DNA of 64,000 nucleotides. Source: JBBDYG01 sp040901765 (GTDB lineage: Bacteria > Planctomycetota > Planctomycetia > Pirellulales > Lacipirellulaceae). Within the stretch, counting starts at the first letter, position 1; each line of letters begins with the position of its first letter. The stretch is taken from positions 124,001 to 188,000 of the forward strand of contig JBBDYG010000040.1 in the NCBI GenBank assembly GCA_040901765.1, written 5' to 3'. A model generated the notes under the pieces. That model had not been told where the DNA came from and did not search any database. It saw only the letters and a list, made by a program, of their open reading frames with translations. A program made the translations under genes and the position numbers. This document shows, piece after piece, positions 43,733-52,276 of this stretch.

Positions 43733-43794
43733 GTCCGTCACGCAGTATTCGTCCCCTATCGAAGTAAGTCACCGTTAGAAGAAAAGCTCAAGCT

Positions 43795-44229
43795 ATGGAA
43801 CGCGTTTCCTTTGTTATGCGGGTCAAGGATGGTAAGCAAGAAGAATATATCCGGCGGCACCGCCAGGTATGGCCGGATGTGCTGGCCGCCCACCGCCGCG
43901 CGGGCGTTACGAAGATGGCGATCTACATGAAAGGCGCGGACCTGTTTCTCTACATGGAGGTGGAAGACTATGCCCGGGCGGTTCGGATGCTAAATCGAAG
44001 CCCCGAAATCATCCGTTGGGAAGAATATATGGCGCCGATCATGGAGAACGCCGGAGACAAGTGCTTCGACCCCGCGAATCCTTATCCCGAGAGTTTGCCC
44101 GAGATTTTCTTTTGGGAGCCGGTTGACGACCATCGCGAGCCGCGTCCGCTTCGGCCCGATGCCGTCGATGGAGCTGCTCCTTCGCCGCCGCACTTTTTGC
44201 CGTCTCGACAATTGCCCGTCCAACGATGA
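43795..44229 (+). CDS. rhaM: L-rhamnose mutarotase
   Basis: A 144-aa protein whose first 105 residues match RhaM, which interconverts alpha- and beta-L-rhamnopyranose. The start ERVSFVMRVKDGKQEEYIRR is typical, and the catalytic Tyr18 and His22 fall at the same positions as in E. coli RhaM. The AGVTKMAIYMKGADLFLYME block and EYMAPIMEN are also conserved. A Pro- and Arg-rich tail of about 40 residues is extra. Its end overlaps the next gene by four bases. This is the strongest evidence that the locus handles L-rhamnose or a closely related 6-deoxy sugar. Confidence 0.92.
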   Translation: MERVSFVMRVKDGKQEEYIRRHRQVWPDVLAAHRRAGVTKMAIYMKGADLFLYMEVEDYARAVRMLNRSPEIIRWEEYMAPIMENAGDKCFDPANPYPESLPEIFFWEPVDDHREPRPLRPDAVDGAAPSPPHFLPSRQLPVQR

Positions 44230-45059
44230 CTGAACAAAGCTCGATCAAGCTGGCGGGGGCGGCGTGGTCTTGGGTGGGGACGACGCTTGCGGAATCGGCC
44301 GCCGTGTACCGCGCGCTCGGCGTCGATGCGCTCGATTTGATCGCGATCCCTGGAACTCGTTTAGACACCTACCAGATTGCCGCCGACCCCCTCGGGCACG
44401 CTCGGAAGGTGCAGGCTCTAGAGGTCGCATTAAGCAACCTGCTGGTGTTTTTTGGAACGAACTTTCGCGACCGGGCGCTGAACTCGCCCGATCCGGCCAT
44501 TCGCTCAAGCAATCTCGAAACGTTCAAGCGGGTGCTTGAATTCTGCGCCGCTGCGGGCTTCCATTCGGCGACGGTTCTGCCGGGCGTGGAGCATCAGCCG
44601 CACCGCCGGAAGGAGGCACTCGAATGCACCGCGACGGAACTGAATCGAATGAATGAACTGGCCCAATCGGCGGGCGTGCTGCTCGTTTACGAACCGCACT
44701 TCGAGTCGATCCTCGAAAGCCCACAAGACATTCTCGCCTTCCGCGAGAACGGCGACGTGAAGTTGGTGATCGACTACTCTCACGGTGTGTCGTTGGGCTA
44801 TTCCACGGATGAATTGGACTCGCTCGTTCCATTTGCAGGTCACGTTCACCTGCGACAGGCAACGCGGGACAAGATTCAGGCCCGTTGGGAAGAGGGTTCT
44901 ATCGATTTTCCCGCGCTATTGCACCGACTCAAGGACACCGGTTACTACGGCTACGCGACCCTGGAGTACGAGCACGATCCGTTTTGGAACATGGATCGGT
45001 GCGACGTGATGACCGAGACCATCAAGATGCGCGATGCAGTGTTGCCTCATCTTTCGTAA
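44226..45059 (+). CDS. Sugar phosphate isomerase/epimerase-like TIM barrel
   Basis: A 277-aa protein of the xylose isomerase-like TIM-barrel family (AP endonuclease 2 superfamily). The four metal-binding residues of such isomerases can be placed: Glu156 (VYEPHFES), Asp183 (VIDYSHG), His208 (GHVHLRQ) and Glu247 (TLEYEHDP). It is smaller than RhaA-type L-rhamnose isomerase (about 420 aa), so it is not that enzyme. It may isomerise or epimerise a keto-sugar or sugar acid in the same pathway. Its ATG overlaps the rhaM stop, showing tight coupling. Confidence 0.88.
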   Translation: MTEQSSIKLAGAAWSWVGTTLAESAAVYRALGVDALDLIAIPGTRLDTYQIAADPLGHARKVQALEVALSNLLVFFGTNFRDRALNSPDPAIRSSNLETFKRVLEFCAAAGFHSATVLPGVEHQPHRRKEALECTATELNRMNELAQSAGVLLVYEPHFESILESPQDILAFRENGDVKLVIDYSHGVSLGYSTDELDSLVPFAGHVHLRQATRDKIQARWEEGSIDFPALLHRLKDTGYYGYATLEYEHDPFWNMDRCDVMTETIKMRDAVLPHLS

Positions 45060-45062
45060 TCA

Positions 45063-46142
45063 GTGGAGCCGGACCAAAGCCTTCCAACAACCGAGGCGCA
45101 CGTGTATTGGGGACTGTTGCTCGCCGCCATCGGCGGTGGCCTGGATGCCAGCCTGGCACTCGTCATGGGGTTCGCCAAGCGGTGGCGGTGGGAGTCCATT
45201 TGGCTGGTATGGGCGGTTTTCGGATGTCTGATTCTCCCCTGGGCAACGGCTTTCCTGCTCTTGAGGGATCCGACTCCGATCGAAGTGTATCGCTACGTCC
45301 CCAGCGAGACGCTCGTTCGCGTGATCGTCTTCGGCGGCGGTTGGGGAATTGGCGCCATCTTGTTCGGCCTGGGAATCGTGCGCGTCGGAATGGGATTGGG
45401 TTTGGGAATCGCCGTGAGCTTGACTGCCGCCAACGGCGCGCTGTGGCCCTTAATTCAAGAGAACAGCCAGATGCTGATATCGCCCGAAGCGGGCGTCGTC
45501 TACTTAGCTGTCGGCTTGTTGGTTTTAGGGATCGTTCTTTGCTCGATTGCTGCGTACCGCCGAACGGAGGAGAAACCGCTCTTGGAGCGGGAAGAGGTAA
45601 GCTTCGTCGCGGGCGTGCTGTGCTGCATCGCCTCGGGGTTCACGTCACCGATGATTAATCTGGCGTTTACCGCGGGAATTGAGATCAACACGGCGGCCGA
45701 GCAGCTTGGCGCCAGCCCGCTGGCCGCGGGTATGGCGTCGGTGGCCCTGATCATGTCCGCGGGCTTCGTCGTCAACGCAGGTTATTGCGTTTATCTGCTG
45801 ATTCGCAATCGAAGTTGGCAAGACTTTTCCCGCGCCGACACAACCTCGCATTGGTTCTATGGAGCAACGATGGGGCTCCTTCAAATGGCGGCGTTCCTCA
45901 TCTACGCGGTCGCGGCCAGTCGCATCGACCAAACGACGAAACTGGGCGGCACCGTGCTCGGCTGGCCGGTCTACACTGCGAGTGTGATTCTTGTCGGAAA
46001 CTTGGAAGGGCTGTTCCGCGGCGAATGGCGTGGCTCCGACCGCCGCACGTATCTCTTGCTGGCAGCCGGCCTCGCACTGCTGCTGGTGGCGTCGACAGTG
46101 GTCGTCGGGCTTGGTAGCTATCTTACATGGACCGCGGTGTGA
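45063..46142 (+). CDS. rhaT: RhaT-like L-rhamnose/proton symporter
   Basis: A 359-aa integral membrane protein with about ten hydrophobic segments, the size of E. coli RhaT (344 aa). Family blocks are LLLAAIGGGLDASLALVMGF, GGGWGIGAILFGLGIVRVGM, SGFTSPMINLAFTAG and GASPLAAGMASVALIMSAGF. It should carry L-rhamnose into the cytoplasm with protons. It starts with GTG three bases after the isomerase gene and closes the plus-strand locus. Its last 25 bases overlap the convergent kinase gene. Confidence 0.87.
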   Translation: MEPDQSLPTTEAHVYWGLLLAAIGGGLDASLALVMGFAKRWRWESIWLVWAVFGCLILPWATAFLLLRDPTPIEVYRYVPSETLVRVIVFGGGWGIGAILFGLGIVRVGMGLGLGIAVSLTAANGALWPLIQENSQMLISPEAGVVYLAVGLLVLGIVLCSIAAYRRTEEKPLLEREEVSFVAGVLCCIASGFTSPMINLAFTAGIEINTAAEQLGASPLAAGMASVALIMSAGFVVNAGYCVYLLIRNRSWQDFSRADTTSHWFYGATMGLLQMAAFLIYAVAASRIDQTTKLGGTVLGWPVYTASVILVGNLEGLFRGEWRGSDRRTYLLLAAGLALLLVASTVVVGLGSYLTWTAV

Positions 46143-49100
46143 CGCTCGGCGGCCCGTGCATCCGACGAGTCGGTGGTCGAACGCCGTTCCTTGATTATTG
46201 TGGGAGCATGCCAAAGGATGATCGTTCCATCCTCGCCAGCGGAGGCGATGGAGTTGCCGTCCGGTGCGACACACACGCCGAATGCGCCGGTTGCGTGCCC
46301 TTTGAGAGTGGATCGCTCCTCACCCGTGTGGGCGTCCCACAATTTCAGCGTGCGATCGCCGCTGCTGGTGATCAGTAGCTTGCCGTCGGGAAAGAATGCG
46401 ACGCGACGAACCACCATAGGATGCCCACGCAAGACCAACTTCTGGCGACCGGTTCGCACGTCCCACAACCGCGCGGACGCATCGCGACTGGCGGTGGCTA
46501 GCGTCTGCCCGTCGGGAGAAAAATCCAGGCTGCCAATCGAGTCCGTGTGGCCGACGAGCTTGGTGAGAAGTTTTCCGGTGGCGGCATCCCAAAGTTTGGC
46601 CGTCTTGTCGTTGCCGGCGGTGGCCAGCAGCGTTCCCGTCGGCGAGAAGCGAATGGACATCACCGGTCCGTCGTGGGCCTTGAACGTTGCAATGTCACGG
46701 CCGGAGGGCACTTCGTACAGCCGGACTGTCCTATCCTTCGAGGCGGATGCGAGCCGCTGACCGTCCGGCGAGAAAGCCAGCGAGTTGACGAAGTCGGTGT
46801 GCCCCTCGAAAGTCGCCACATGGCTTCCAGTCGGCACGTCCCACAGGCGGATGAATCGGTCGTCGCTCGCCGCGGCGAGCAACGCGCCGTCCGGGGAAAA
46901 AGCGATCTCGCTGACCGACGCGGTATGGCCCGTGAAAGTCGCTCGCGGTTGTCCTGTGATTGCATCCCAAAGTTTCACCGCGCCGTCGTCGCTACAGGAG
47001 GCCAGCGCCTGGCCGTCCGGCGAAAACGCGACGGTTCGAATCCAATCAGAGTGGCCGGTCCAACGCACCTGACCATTATGATCCGACAGATTCCAGATTC
47101 TCACGGTTGCATCTTCACTGGCCGAGACCAATTGAGAACCGTCTGGAGAAAACGCCACGCAGCGGACTTCGCGCAAATGGCCATGGATGGTAGTCCGCAG
47201 CCGTCCGGTCGTCGTGTCCCACAGGCGGATGGTCGAGTCCCCGCCGGTAGACGCCAGAGTCGCGCCGTCTGGAGAAAAGGCAACGCTCCATACTGATTTC
47301 TTGCCATCTTGCAATGTGCGGCGACGCGTTCGGCTGGCAACGTCCCAAAGAATGATTGCCCCGTCCTTGCCGCTCGATGCCAGCGTTTGTCCATTGGACG
47401 AGAAATCGAGGGCGTAAACATCGTCATCATGCCCCGTCAATGTTGCGATTCGTCCGTAACTGCCGGTCTCCCAAATCTTGACCGTCCCGTCCTCCCCACA
47501 CGTGGCCAGCAAAGTCCCATCCGGCGAGAAAATGACGTGCAGCGATTCCTCTCCGTCGGCCTTCAGGGTTTGCACGCAATCGCGCGTCGCGAGATCCCAG
47601 ATCCTCACTGAGCCGTCGCGGCACGTTGTGGCCAGGACTTTTCCGTCGGGGCAGAAAGCCACATTTCCTACCCAGTCGGTGTGCCATAGCGTTCCTACAG
47701 ACTGGCCCGTCGTCAGATCCCATAGCATGGCCGTCCGGTCGTCGCTACACGTCGCTAGCGCATTGCCCTCGGGAGAAAATGCCGCGAATCGCGCTGGGGC
47801 GCCATGCTGAGCGAGCGCGGTTTTGAGTTGCCCACTGGAGGCGTCCCACAGTCTGACCGTACCGTCATAGCCCGCCGACACGATCGTATCGCCGCCGGGA
47901 GCGAAGTCCGCGAATTCGACCCGTCCCCGATGACCGCGGAACGTGCGCGCGTCCGAATGCGCACGCCGCCAAAGGTAATACCATTCGAACGACCGCAAAT
48001 CGGGCTGGCCTTCGGCAGGCAGGTAGCGCTCGAGCAGTGTCGTTACCGTTTGCAGATTGACGTCGTCAAGCTCGCGCATGGCCAGGTTCATGTCTGATAT
48101 GTACAGCAACCGCCTGGTTTCTTTGGCGCGTTCGTCTGCTTGTGCTCGCAATGCGGACTGTTGTATCCCCACAACAGCGCCGGCCACACAGATAAACAGT
48201 AGCAGCGATGCCGCCACCGCTCGTGCCGGGTGGCGGCGACACCAGCGTATCGCTTTGGCGTGGGCTGCGATGGGCCGCGCCAGAATTGGCTCGCCGCGGA
48301 GCAGCCGTCGCAATTCCTCGGCCAAATCGTGCGCCGTTGGGTACCGTTTGTCGGGCGACTTCTCCATGCATTTGAGACAAACGGTTTCTTGGTCGGCCGT
48401 CACCGTGCTCTCCAGCCCTCTTGGGCTGGGCGGATCGTCGTGAAGCACTTGATCGATAATTTGATGCAAGTCGCCCCGAAACGGCTTTTCGTTCGTGAGC
48501 AGTTGAAAGTAGATCACGCCCAGCGAGTACACGTCCGAACGAGGATCGGCCGACCGCGAGTCGCCGCATGCCTGTTCGGGAGCCATGTACGCCGGCGTGC
48601 CGAGGATTCGCCCATCCACCGTAACGGTCGCGTCGCCACCGCCAATTTTGGCCAGGCCAAAGTCGGTGACATGCGGCTCCCGATTGGCGTCGATCAACAC
48701 GTTGGACGGTTTCAGGTCGCGATGTACCACGCCCAACTGGTGCGCGTGGTGCAGCGCATCGGCCAGCTTCATGCAGATTTCGGAGGATTCCCTGGTCGTC
48801 GGCCGATGCGCGCGCAACCATTCCGAAAGGGTCACGCCGTCAATCAGATCGCGGACGATATAAACGATGCCGCTGTGTTCGCCGACTTCGTGAACGCGGA
48901 CAATATTCGGATGCTTGAGCCGGCCCGCGGCACGTGCCTCACGAATGAAATCCTCGCGCTGCTCGACGTCGAGCTGCGCGACGTGTGGAACTTTGAGGGC
49001 GACTTGGCGGCCAATCTGGGTGTCCTCGGCCTTCCAGACCGTTCCAAACGATCCGGTGCCGATTCTCTCGATCAGTCGAAACCGCCCCACCAGCGCGCCG

Positions 49101-49342
49101 CCGATCGTATTGGCCGACAGCGTCAGTTCCGCGCACCGCCCGTTGTGGGACGCCGAGGCATCTACCATTTCCTCCACGACCCGCAGGCCGTCGAAAAACT
49201 CGGCCAGTTCGTCGGCAAACTGTGGGTGCTCGGCAATCACCGCTTCGCGAGTCACTTCCTGCCCGGCGTCCACCGCGGCGAGGTACTCGCGAATCACGAT
49301 ATCTACACGGGCGATCGGTTCGGATGCATCGTGCTTACGCAT
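46118..49342 (-). CDS. Membrane Ser/Thr protein kinase with 14 WD40 repeats
   Basis: A 1074-aa protein. The kinase domain spans about residues 86-350: glycine loop IGTGSFGTVWKAED, Lys117 (VALKV), HRDLKPSN (Asp208), DFGLA (Asp226) and GTPAYMAPEQ. One transmembrane helix follows (about 374-392), then a linker and 14 WD40 repeats to about residue 1050, enough for two seven-bladed propellers (typical unit: GHTDSIGSLDFSPDGQTLAT). All catalytic residues are present, so it should be active. The topology puts the propellers outside the cytoplasm as a sensor or binding platform. It starts 10 bases after an ECF sigma gene, a planctomycete arrangement in which the kinase is thought to control the sigma factor. 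Confidence 0.93.
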   Translation of the reverse strand: MRKHDASEPIARVDIVIREYLAAVDAGQEVTREAVIAEHPQFADELAEFFDGLRVVEEMVDASASHNGRCAELTLSANTIGGALVGRFRLIERIGTGSFGTVWKAEDTQIGRQVALKVPHVAQLDVEQREDFIREARAAGRLKHPNIVRVHEVGEHSGIVYIVRDLIDGVTLSEWLRAHRPTTRESSEICMKLADALHHAHQLGVVHRDLKPSNVLIDANREPHVTDFGLAKIGGGDATVTVDGRILGTPAYMAPEQACGDSRSADPRSDVYSLGVIYFQLLTNEKPFRGDLHQIIDQVLHDDPPSPRGLESTVTADQETVCLKCMEKSPDKRYPTAHDLAEELRRLLRGEPILARPIAAHAKAIRWCRRHPARAVAASLLLFICVAGAVVGIQQSALRAQADERAKETRRLLYISDMNLAMRELDDVNLQTVTTLLERYLPAEGQPDLRSFEWYYLWRRAHSDARTFRGHRGRVEFADFAPGGDTIVSAGYDGTVRLWDASSGQLKTALAQHGAPARFAAFSPEGNALATCSDDRTAMLWDLTTGQSVGTLWHTDWVGNVAFCPDGKVLATTCRDGSVRIWDLATRDCVQTLKADGEESLHVIFSPDGTLLATCGEDGTVKIWETGSYGRIATLTGHDDDVYALDFSSNGQTLASSGKDGAIILWDVASRTRRRTLQDGKKSVWSVAFSPDGATLASTGGDSTIRLWDTTTGRLRTTIHGHLREVRCVAFSPDGSQLVSASEDATVRIWNLSDHNGQVRWTGHSDWIRTVAFSPDGQALASCSDDGAVKLWDAITGQPRATFTGHTASVSEIAFSPDGALLAAASDDRFIRLWDVPTGSHVATFEGHTDFVNSLAFSPDGQRLASASKDRTVRLYEVPSGRDIATFKAHDGPVMSIRFSPTGTLLATAGNDKTAKLWDAATGKLLTKLVGHTDSIGSLDFSPDGQTLATASRDASARLWDVRTGRQKLVLRGHPMVVRRVAFFPDGKLLITSSGDRTLKLWDAHTGEERSTLKGHATGAFGVCVAPDGNSIASAGEDGTIILWHAPTIIKERRSTTDSSDARAAERHTAVHVR

Positions 49343-49352
49343 AGTGACTGGT

Positions 49353-49958
49353 TCACCGCCACGATAACTCGTGCAGACGTTGCCTCAAATTCCGCAGGCC
49401 GCGCTTGATCAGTCCGGCAGCGGCCAGCTCGGAAGTGCCCAGCAGGTCCGCGAGATCGCGCATCGGCAGCTTTTCATAGAAACGCATGCGGAGCGCGAAC
49501 GCTTGACGTTCGGGAAGGGAATCCAAGAGGTGCATAAGGCGGGCCGCCTTCTCGCCCCGCATCAGTCGCGTGCTCGGGGTCGACTCGTCGCTGGCAAGCT
49601 CCAGGGGGAGTGCCGCCGACCCGTGGCCGAAATAGAGCGCCGTTTCTCGGGCCACGGACCGCTTCTGGGCCTGAACGTGAACGCGAACCGCGTTCTCAAT
49701 CACGTGGCGGTGAATCACGCCGATCCATGCCGAGAACTCGGGCTCGACGGAACCTACGAATCCAGGAAACCGATCCAACGCCTCGGCGAGCGTTTGCTGC
49801 ACAATGTCGGCGGCATCGCACCGGCGCTCGATCCGCGATAGACGCCGCTGGGACTTCCGCATCAGGCGGCCGCGGTACGACTCCAAGAGTTCGCCCAGCG
49901 CTCGGCGATCCCGCCGCGCCGCGACCAGAAGTTCGTCGACCGTGCAAAGCGTATTCAT
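49353..49958 (-). CDS. ECF-type sigma factor linked to Ser/Thr kinase
   Basis: A 201-aa sigma-70-like protein. Region 2 includes RCDAADIVQQTLAEALDRFP and FSAWIGVIHRHVIENAVR. Region 4 includes LPERQAFALRMRFYEKLPMR and DLADLLGTSELAAAGLIKRG. ATG 49958 was chosen over an earlier start at 50054 because the family begins near NTLCTVDELLVAARRDRRAL. There is no anti-sigma gene; the WD40 kinase downstream probably takes that role by phosphorylation, as proposed for kinase-linked ECF groups. The two genes form one transcript. Confidence 0.88.
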   Translation of the reverse strand: MNTLCTVDELLVAARRDRRALGELLESYRGRLMRKSQRRLSRIERRCDAADIVQQTLAEALDRFPGFVGSVEPEFSAWIGVIHRHVIENAVRVHVQAQKRSVARETALYFGHGSAALPLELASDESTPSTRLMRGEKAARLMHLLDSLPERQAFALRMRFYEKLPMRDLADLLGTSELAAAGLIKRGLRNLRQRLHELSWR

Positions 49959-50268
49959 CGGCCCGGTCACTCGGTCCACAGACCAAGCCCCCCTATCTGG
50001 GTCGAAAAAAATTCCGCCGTCCCGCTCCGTGGGCTTTATCCTACCAGCCACCACAGCTGTCTGGAAGCGGTTTCCGGTGAAATAGCCGATCCCCGCGGCA
50101 AGGGCTTGGCGACGCCGTTAGGGCATCGTCCGAAAATTTTCCGAAAATCCGCGCCCGGTTTCACGGCGTTTTGCGCCCAAACAGACATGGGGTAGTGCAT
50201 TTCTAATTTCTTAACGGTCCGCGCGGCTCGGTGCGTTCGCCCCCGAATGGCGCGCAATGGAGAAACCT
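49959..50268. promoter_or_regulatory. Divergent intergenic region, sigma factor / PEP-CTERM gene
   Basis: About 310 bp between divergent starts. It should contain the promoter of the sigma-kinase pair and of the PEP-CTERM gene. AT-rich patches near 50130-50150 and 50195-50215 are candidates, but I could not fix promoter boxes. An in-frame ATG at 50257 is possible for the downstream gene. Confidence 0.4.
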
Positions 50269-52158
50269 ATGACCTACAAAATCTTGACCGTCGTGCAGAC
50301 AACCGCTCTGTTTCTGTCCGCAGCCACCGGCGTGCCGGCAATTGAGCTCGATACGAGCCTTCTGACTGGCGCGTTCTATGTCCCAAGTGAAAACATCACG
50401 CTACGGCAGCCTTGGAGCATCTTTGGGTGGCGGCCGTTCCCGGTGATTTCGGCTATGGGAACAGTCACCCTTCAGCCAGCCATGCCAATGCCTTTGGATA
50501 TGCTCTCCGCCGAAGCCGAGAGTGCTTTTAATAATGATAAGGCGAGCCAATTTCCGGGATGGAATATCAACCCAATATCTAGCCCCCCGCTTAAGGGAAC
50601 AATCGTATTTAAAAGGTATCGCGCACTCGATGAATGGCCACCTAGATTCCCAACAAGTTATGGCCGCGCCGGTGCCGACATTGACGTTGATTACATACGC
50701 CACCCAGACGACCCGCCAAACCTTGCGTGGATGCAATATTTCGAGGATGACCGCGGCATCTTCGGCAGACGTATGCACATCGACCCGTTTCCTAATAACG
50801 ATATGAACGAGAAGTTGCCGTTTTATTGGCCCGATAACGAGTTCTCCGAACCTTTTCATGATTTCCCGGGTGAAGAGATTACGTCAATTCCCTATCAAAA
50901 TTCGGTTCGGTTCGAAACCTACCTCGTTGAATACGACCCAAGCGAATTTAACGATGGCACGCAGGGTGGCCATATCACCGTACACCAGGGATTTAAGTGG
51001 GGGTATGATATTGACGTCGACCGCAAGCAACCGGAGTGGCCAGCCGGGCCGATATACATCGTCGAAGACACCGATTTAACCGAATTGCACTGGGTCGTTG
51101 GCAGGCGATTTCGCGACTTTTCCGGGACCGAGTTGACACATACTGGCCCTTTCGACACCTGGGGTAATGAATTCAGTGGCGTGTTCAGTTCGACAGAAGG
51201 CTCAACGTATGAAGAGGCTGGAACTATTGCCGGAAACAGTGTGTCCGTAGCGGCGAACATCGACTTCGTCGGACCGCGAGATTGCTTTCTCTGTCCGTGG
51301 TCGGAAGTCGACGTGGGGCATGGGGCACAGTTTTGGGTAAAGGGACCGCCTGGGACGCCGTTCGTCGTCGAGCGCGATGCAGACGTTTTTAGGCAAAACC
51401 TTTCCGAGCTCGAGCCGGAGAATGATTACTCCGCGAGTATTCGTGTGGAAAATGAAATTCCTACGGACGGGCCGATAATCGACCCGCTAACTAAGAGCGG
51501 TGTGTTTCGCGGCCTTTCCGGCCCGCAAACTATGGTGGTAGATGGTGAGCTTTATAGCCGTGCCTATTCGTTTCAAGAGGACAGTGAAGTCTGGCACAAC
51601 ACAAGCGCAAGCACAACGGCTACGATTCGGGGACAGCAGGCACGAATGTCGTCCAATAAGGTCTGGATTGACCAAGGCGTTCCGTCCGAACCATCGTTTT
51701 GCCAGGGCAATTCTTGTTTTGGCAGCGAAGCGGCGAACTCGTTTGCTATGGCGTTGGGCGATCGTCAGGTGACTGGCGCTTCGGATGCGCTGTTAACAAT
51801 TCCTACGGGCACGCTGCACTCCTTTACCAGCACCTCGTTCGACCCGGATAATGGTACGGAGGCTGGCGTTGGGATCTGGCTCGACGAATGGACGCTCAGG
51901 TCGTTAGATTTTCCAGACCACGAGCCATTCATTGCCTATGGCCCATCATTCGAGTTTCTTTTCGACTTGGCTGGCAACTACGAGTTGACGCTTCGTAGCA
52001 TAGATGATGAAGGGATGGACGCAACTCTGAGCGTTGCATTTGCAGTAACCGTTCCGGAACCAAGCTGCGGGATTATTGGCATGATAGCAATTGTCGCGTT
52101 TTCCTTCGTGCGTGCGAGACGAACTCCCTTATTCCCAACTCGCTCATCCACACACTGA
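50269..52158 (+). CDS. Large PEP-CTERM protein of unknown function
   Basis: A 629-aa secreted protein with a signal peptide (about residues 1-24, ending GVPA) and a PEP-CTERM tail (VPEPSCGIIGMIAIVAFSFV then RARR, with about ten extra residues). The middle is acidic and rich in Asp, Pro, Trp and Phe, with no domain I recognise; a PKD-like stretch near the end is possible (FEFLFDLAGNYELTLRSIDD). Codon and base use look more AT-rich than in neighbouring genes. GGAG seven bases before the ATG at 50269 decides the start over 50257. Confidence 0.82.
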   Translation: MTYKILTVVQTTALFLSAATGVPAIELDTSLLTGAFYVPSENITLRQPWSIFGWRPFPVISAMGTVTLQPAMPMPLDMLSAEAESAFNNDKASQFPGWNINPISSPPLKGTIVFKRYRALDEWPPRFPTSYGRAGADIDVDYIRHPDDPPNLAWMQYFEDDRGIFGRRMHIDPFPNNDMNEKLPFYWPDNEFSEPFHDFPGEEITSIPYQNSVRFETYLVEYDPSEFNDGTQGGHITVHQGFKWGYDIDVDRKQPEWPAGPIYIVEDTDLTELHWVVGRRFRDFSGTELTHTGPFDTWGNEFSGVFSSTEGSTYEEAGTIAGNSVSVAANIDFVGPRDCFLCPWSEVDVGHGAQFWVKGPPGTPFVVERDADVFRQNLSELEPENDYSASIRVENEIPTDGPIIDPLTKSGVFRGLSGPQTMVVDGELYSRAYSFQEDSEVWHNTSASTTATIRGQQARMSSNKVWIDQGVPSEPSFCQGNSCFGSEAANSFAMALGDRQVTGASDALLTIPTGTLHSFTSTSFDPDNGTEAGVGIWLDEWTLRSLDFPDHEPFIAYGPSFEFLFDLAGNYELTLRSIDDEGMDATLSVAFAVTVPEPSCGIIGMIAIVAFSFVRARRTPLFPTRSSTH

Positions 52159-52276
52159 CCACTCGATATCCATTGACCGGTTTTAAAAGACCGGTTGCAC
52201 TTCCTCGTCGAGGAGGGCGCCAACGGCAATTTCAACTGGGGACGATTGGCCGACCGGCCACGAAACGCCGCCGTTC

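Noticed and set aside
44226..45059. L-rhamnose isomerase (RhaA)
   Set aside because: It has the TIM-barrel metal site but is about 140 residues too short and lacks RhaA-specific blocks; kept as a generic isomerase/epimerase.
48230..49408. 392-codon open frame on the plus strand
   Set aside because: Antisense to the kinase domain, which has all its catalytic motifs.
52170..52200. Terminator between the PEP-CTERM gene and the PVC heme gene
   Set aside because: GACCGGTT occurs twice around TTAAAA, but it is a direct repeat of a partly self-complementary hexamer, giving only a weak stem.
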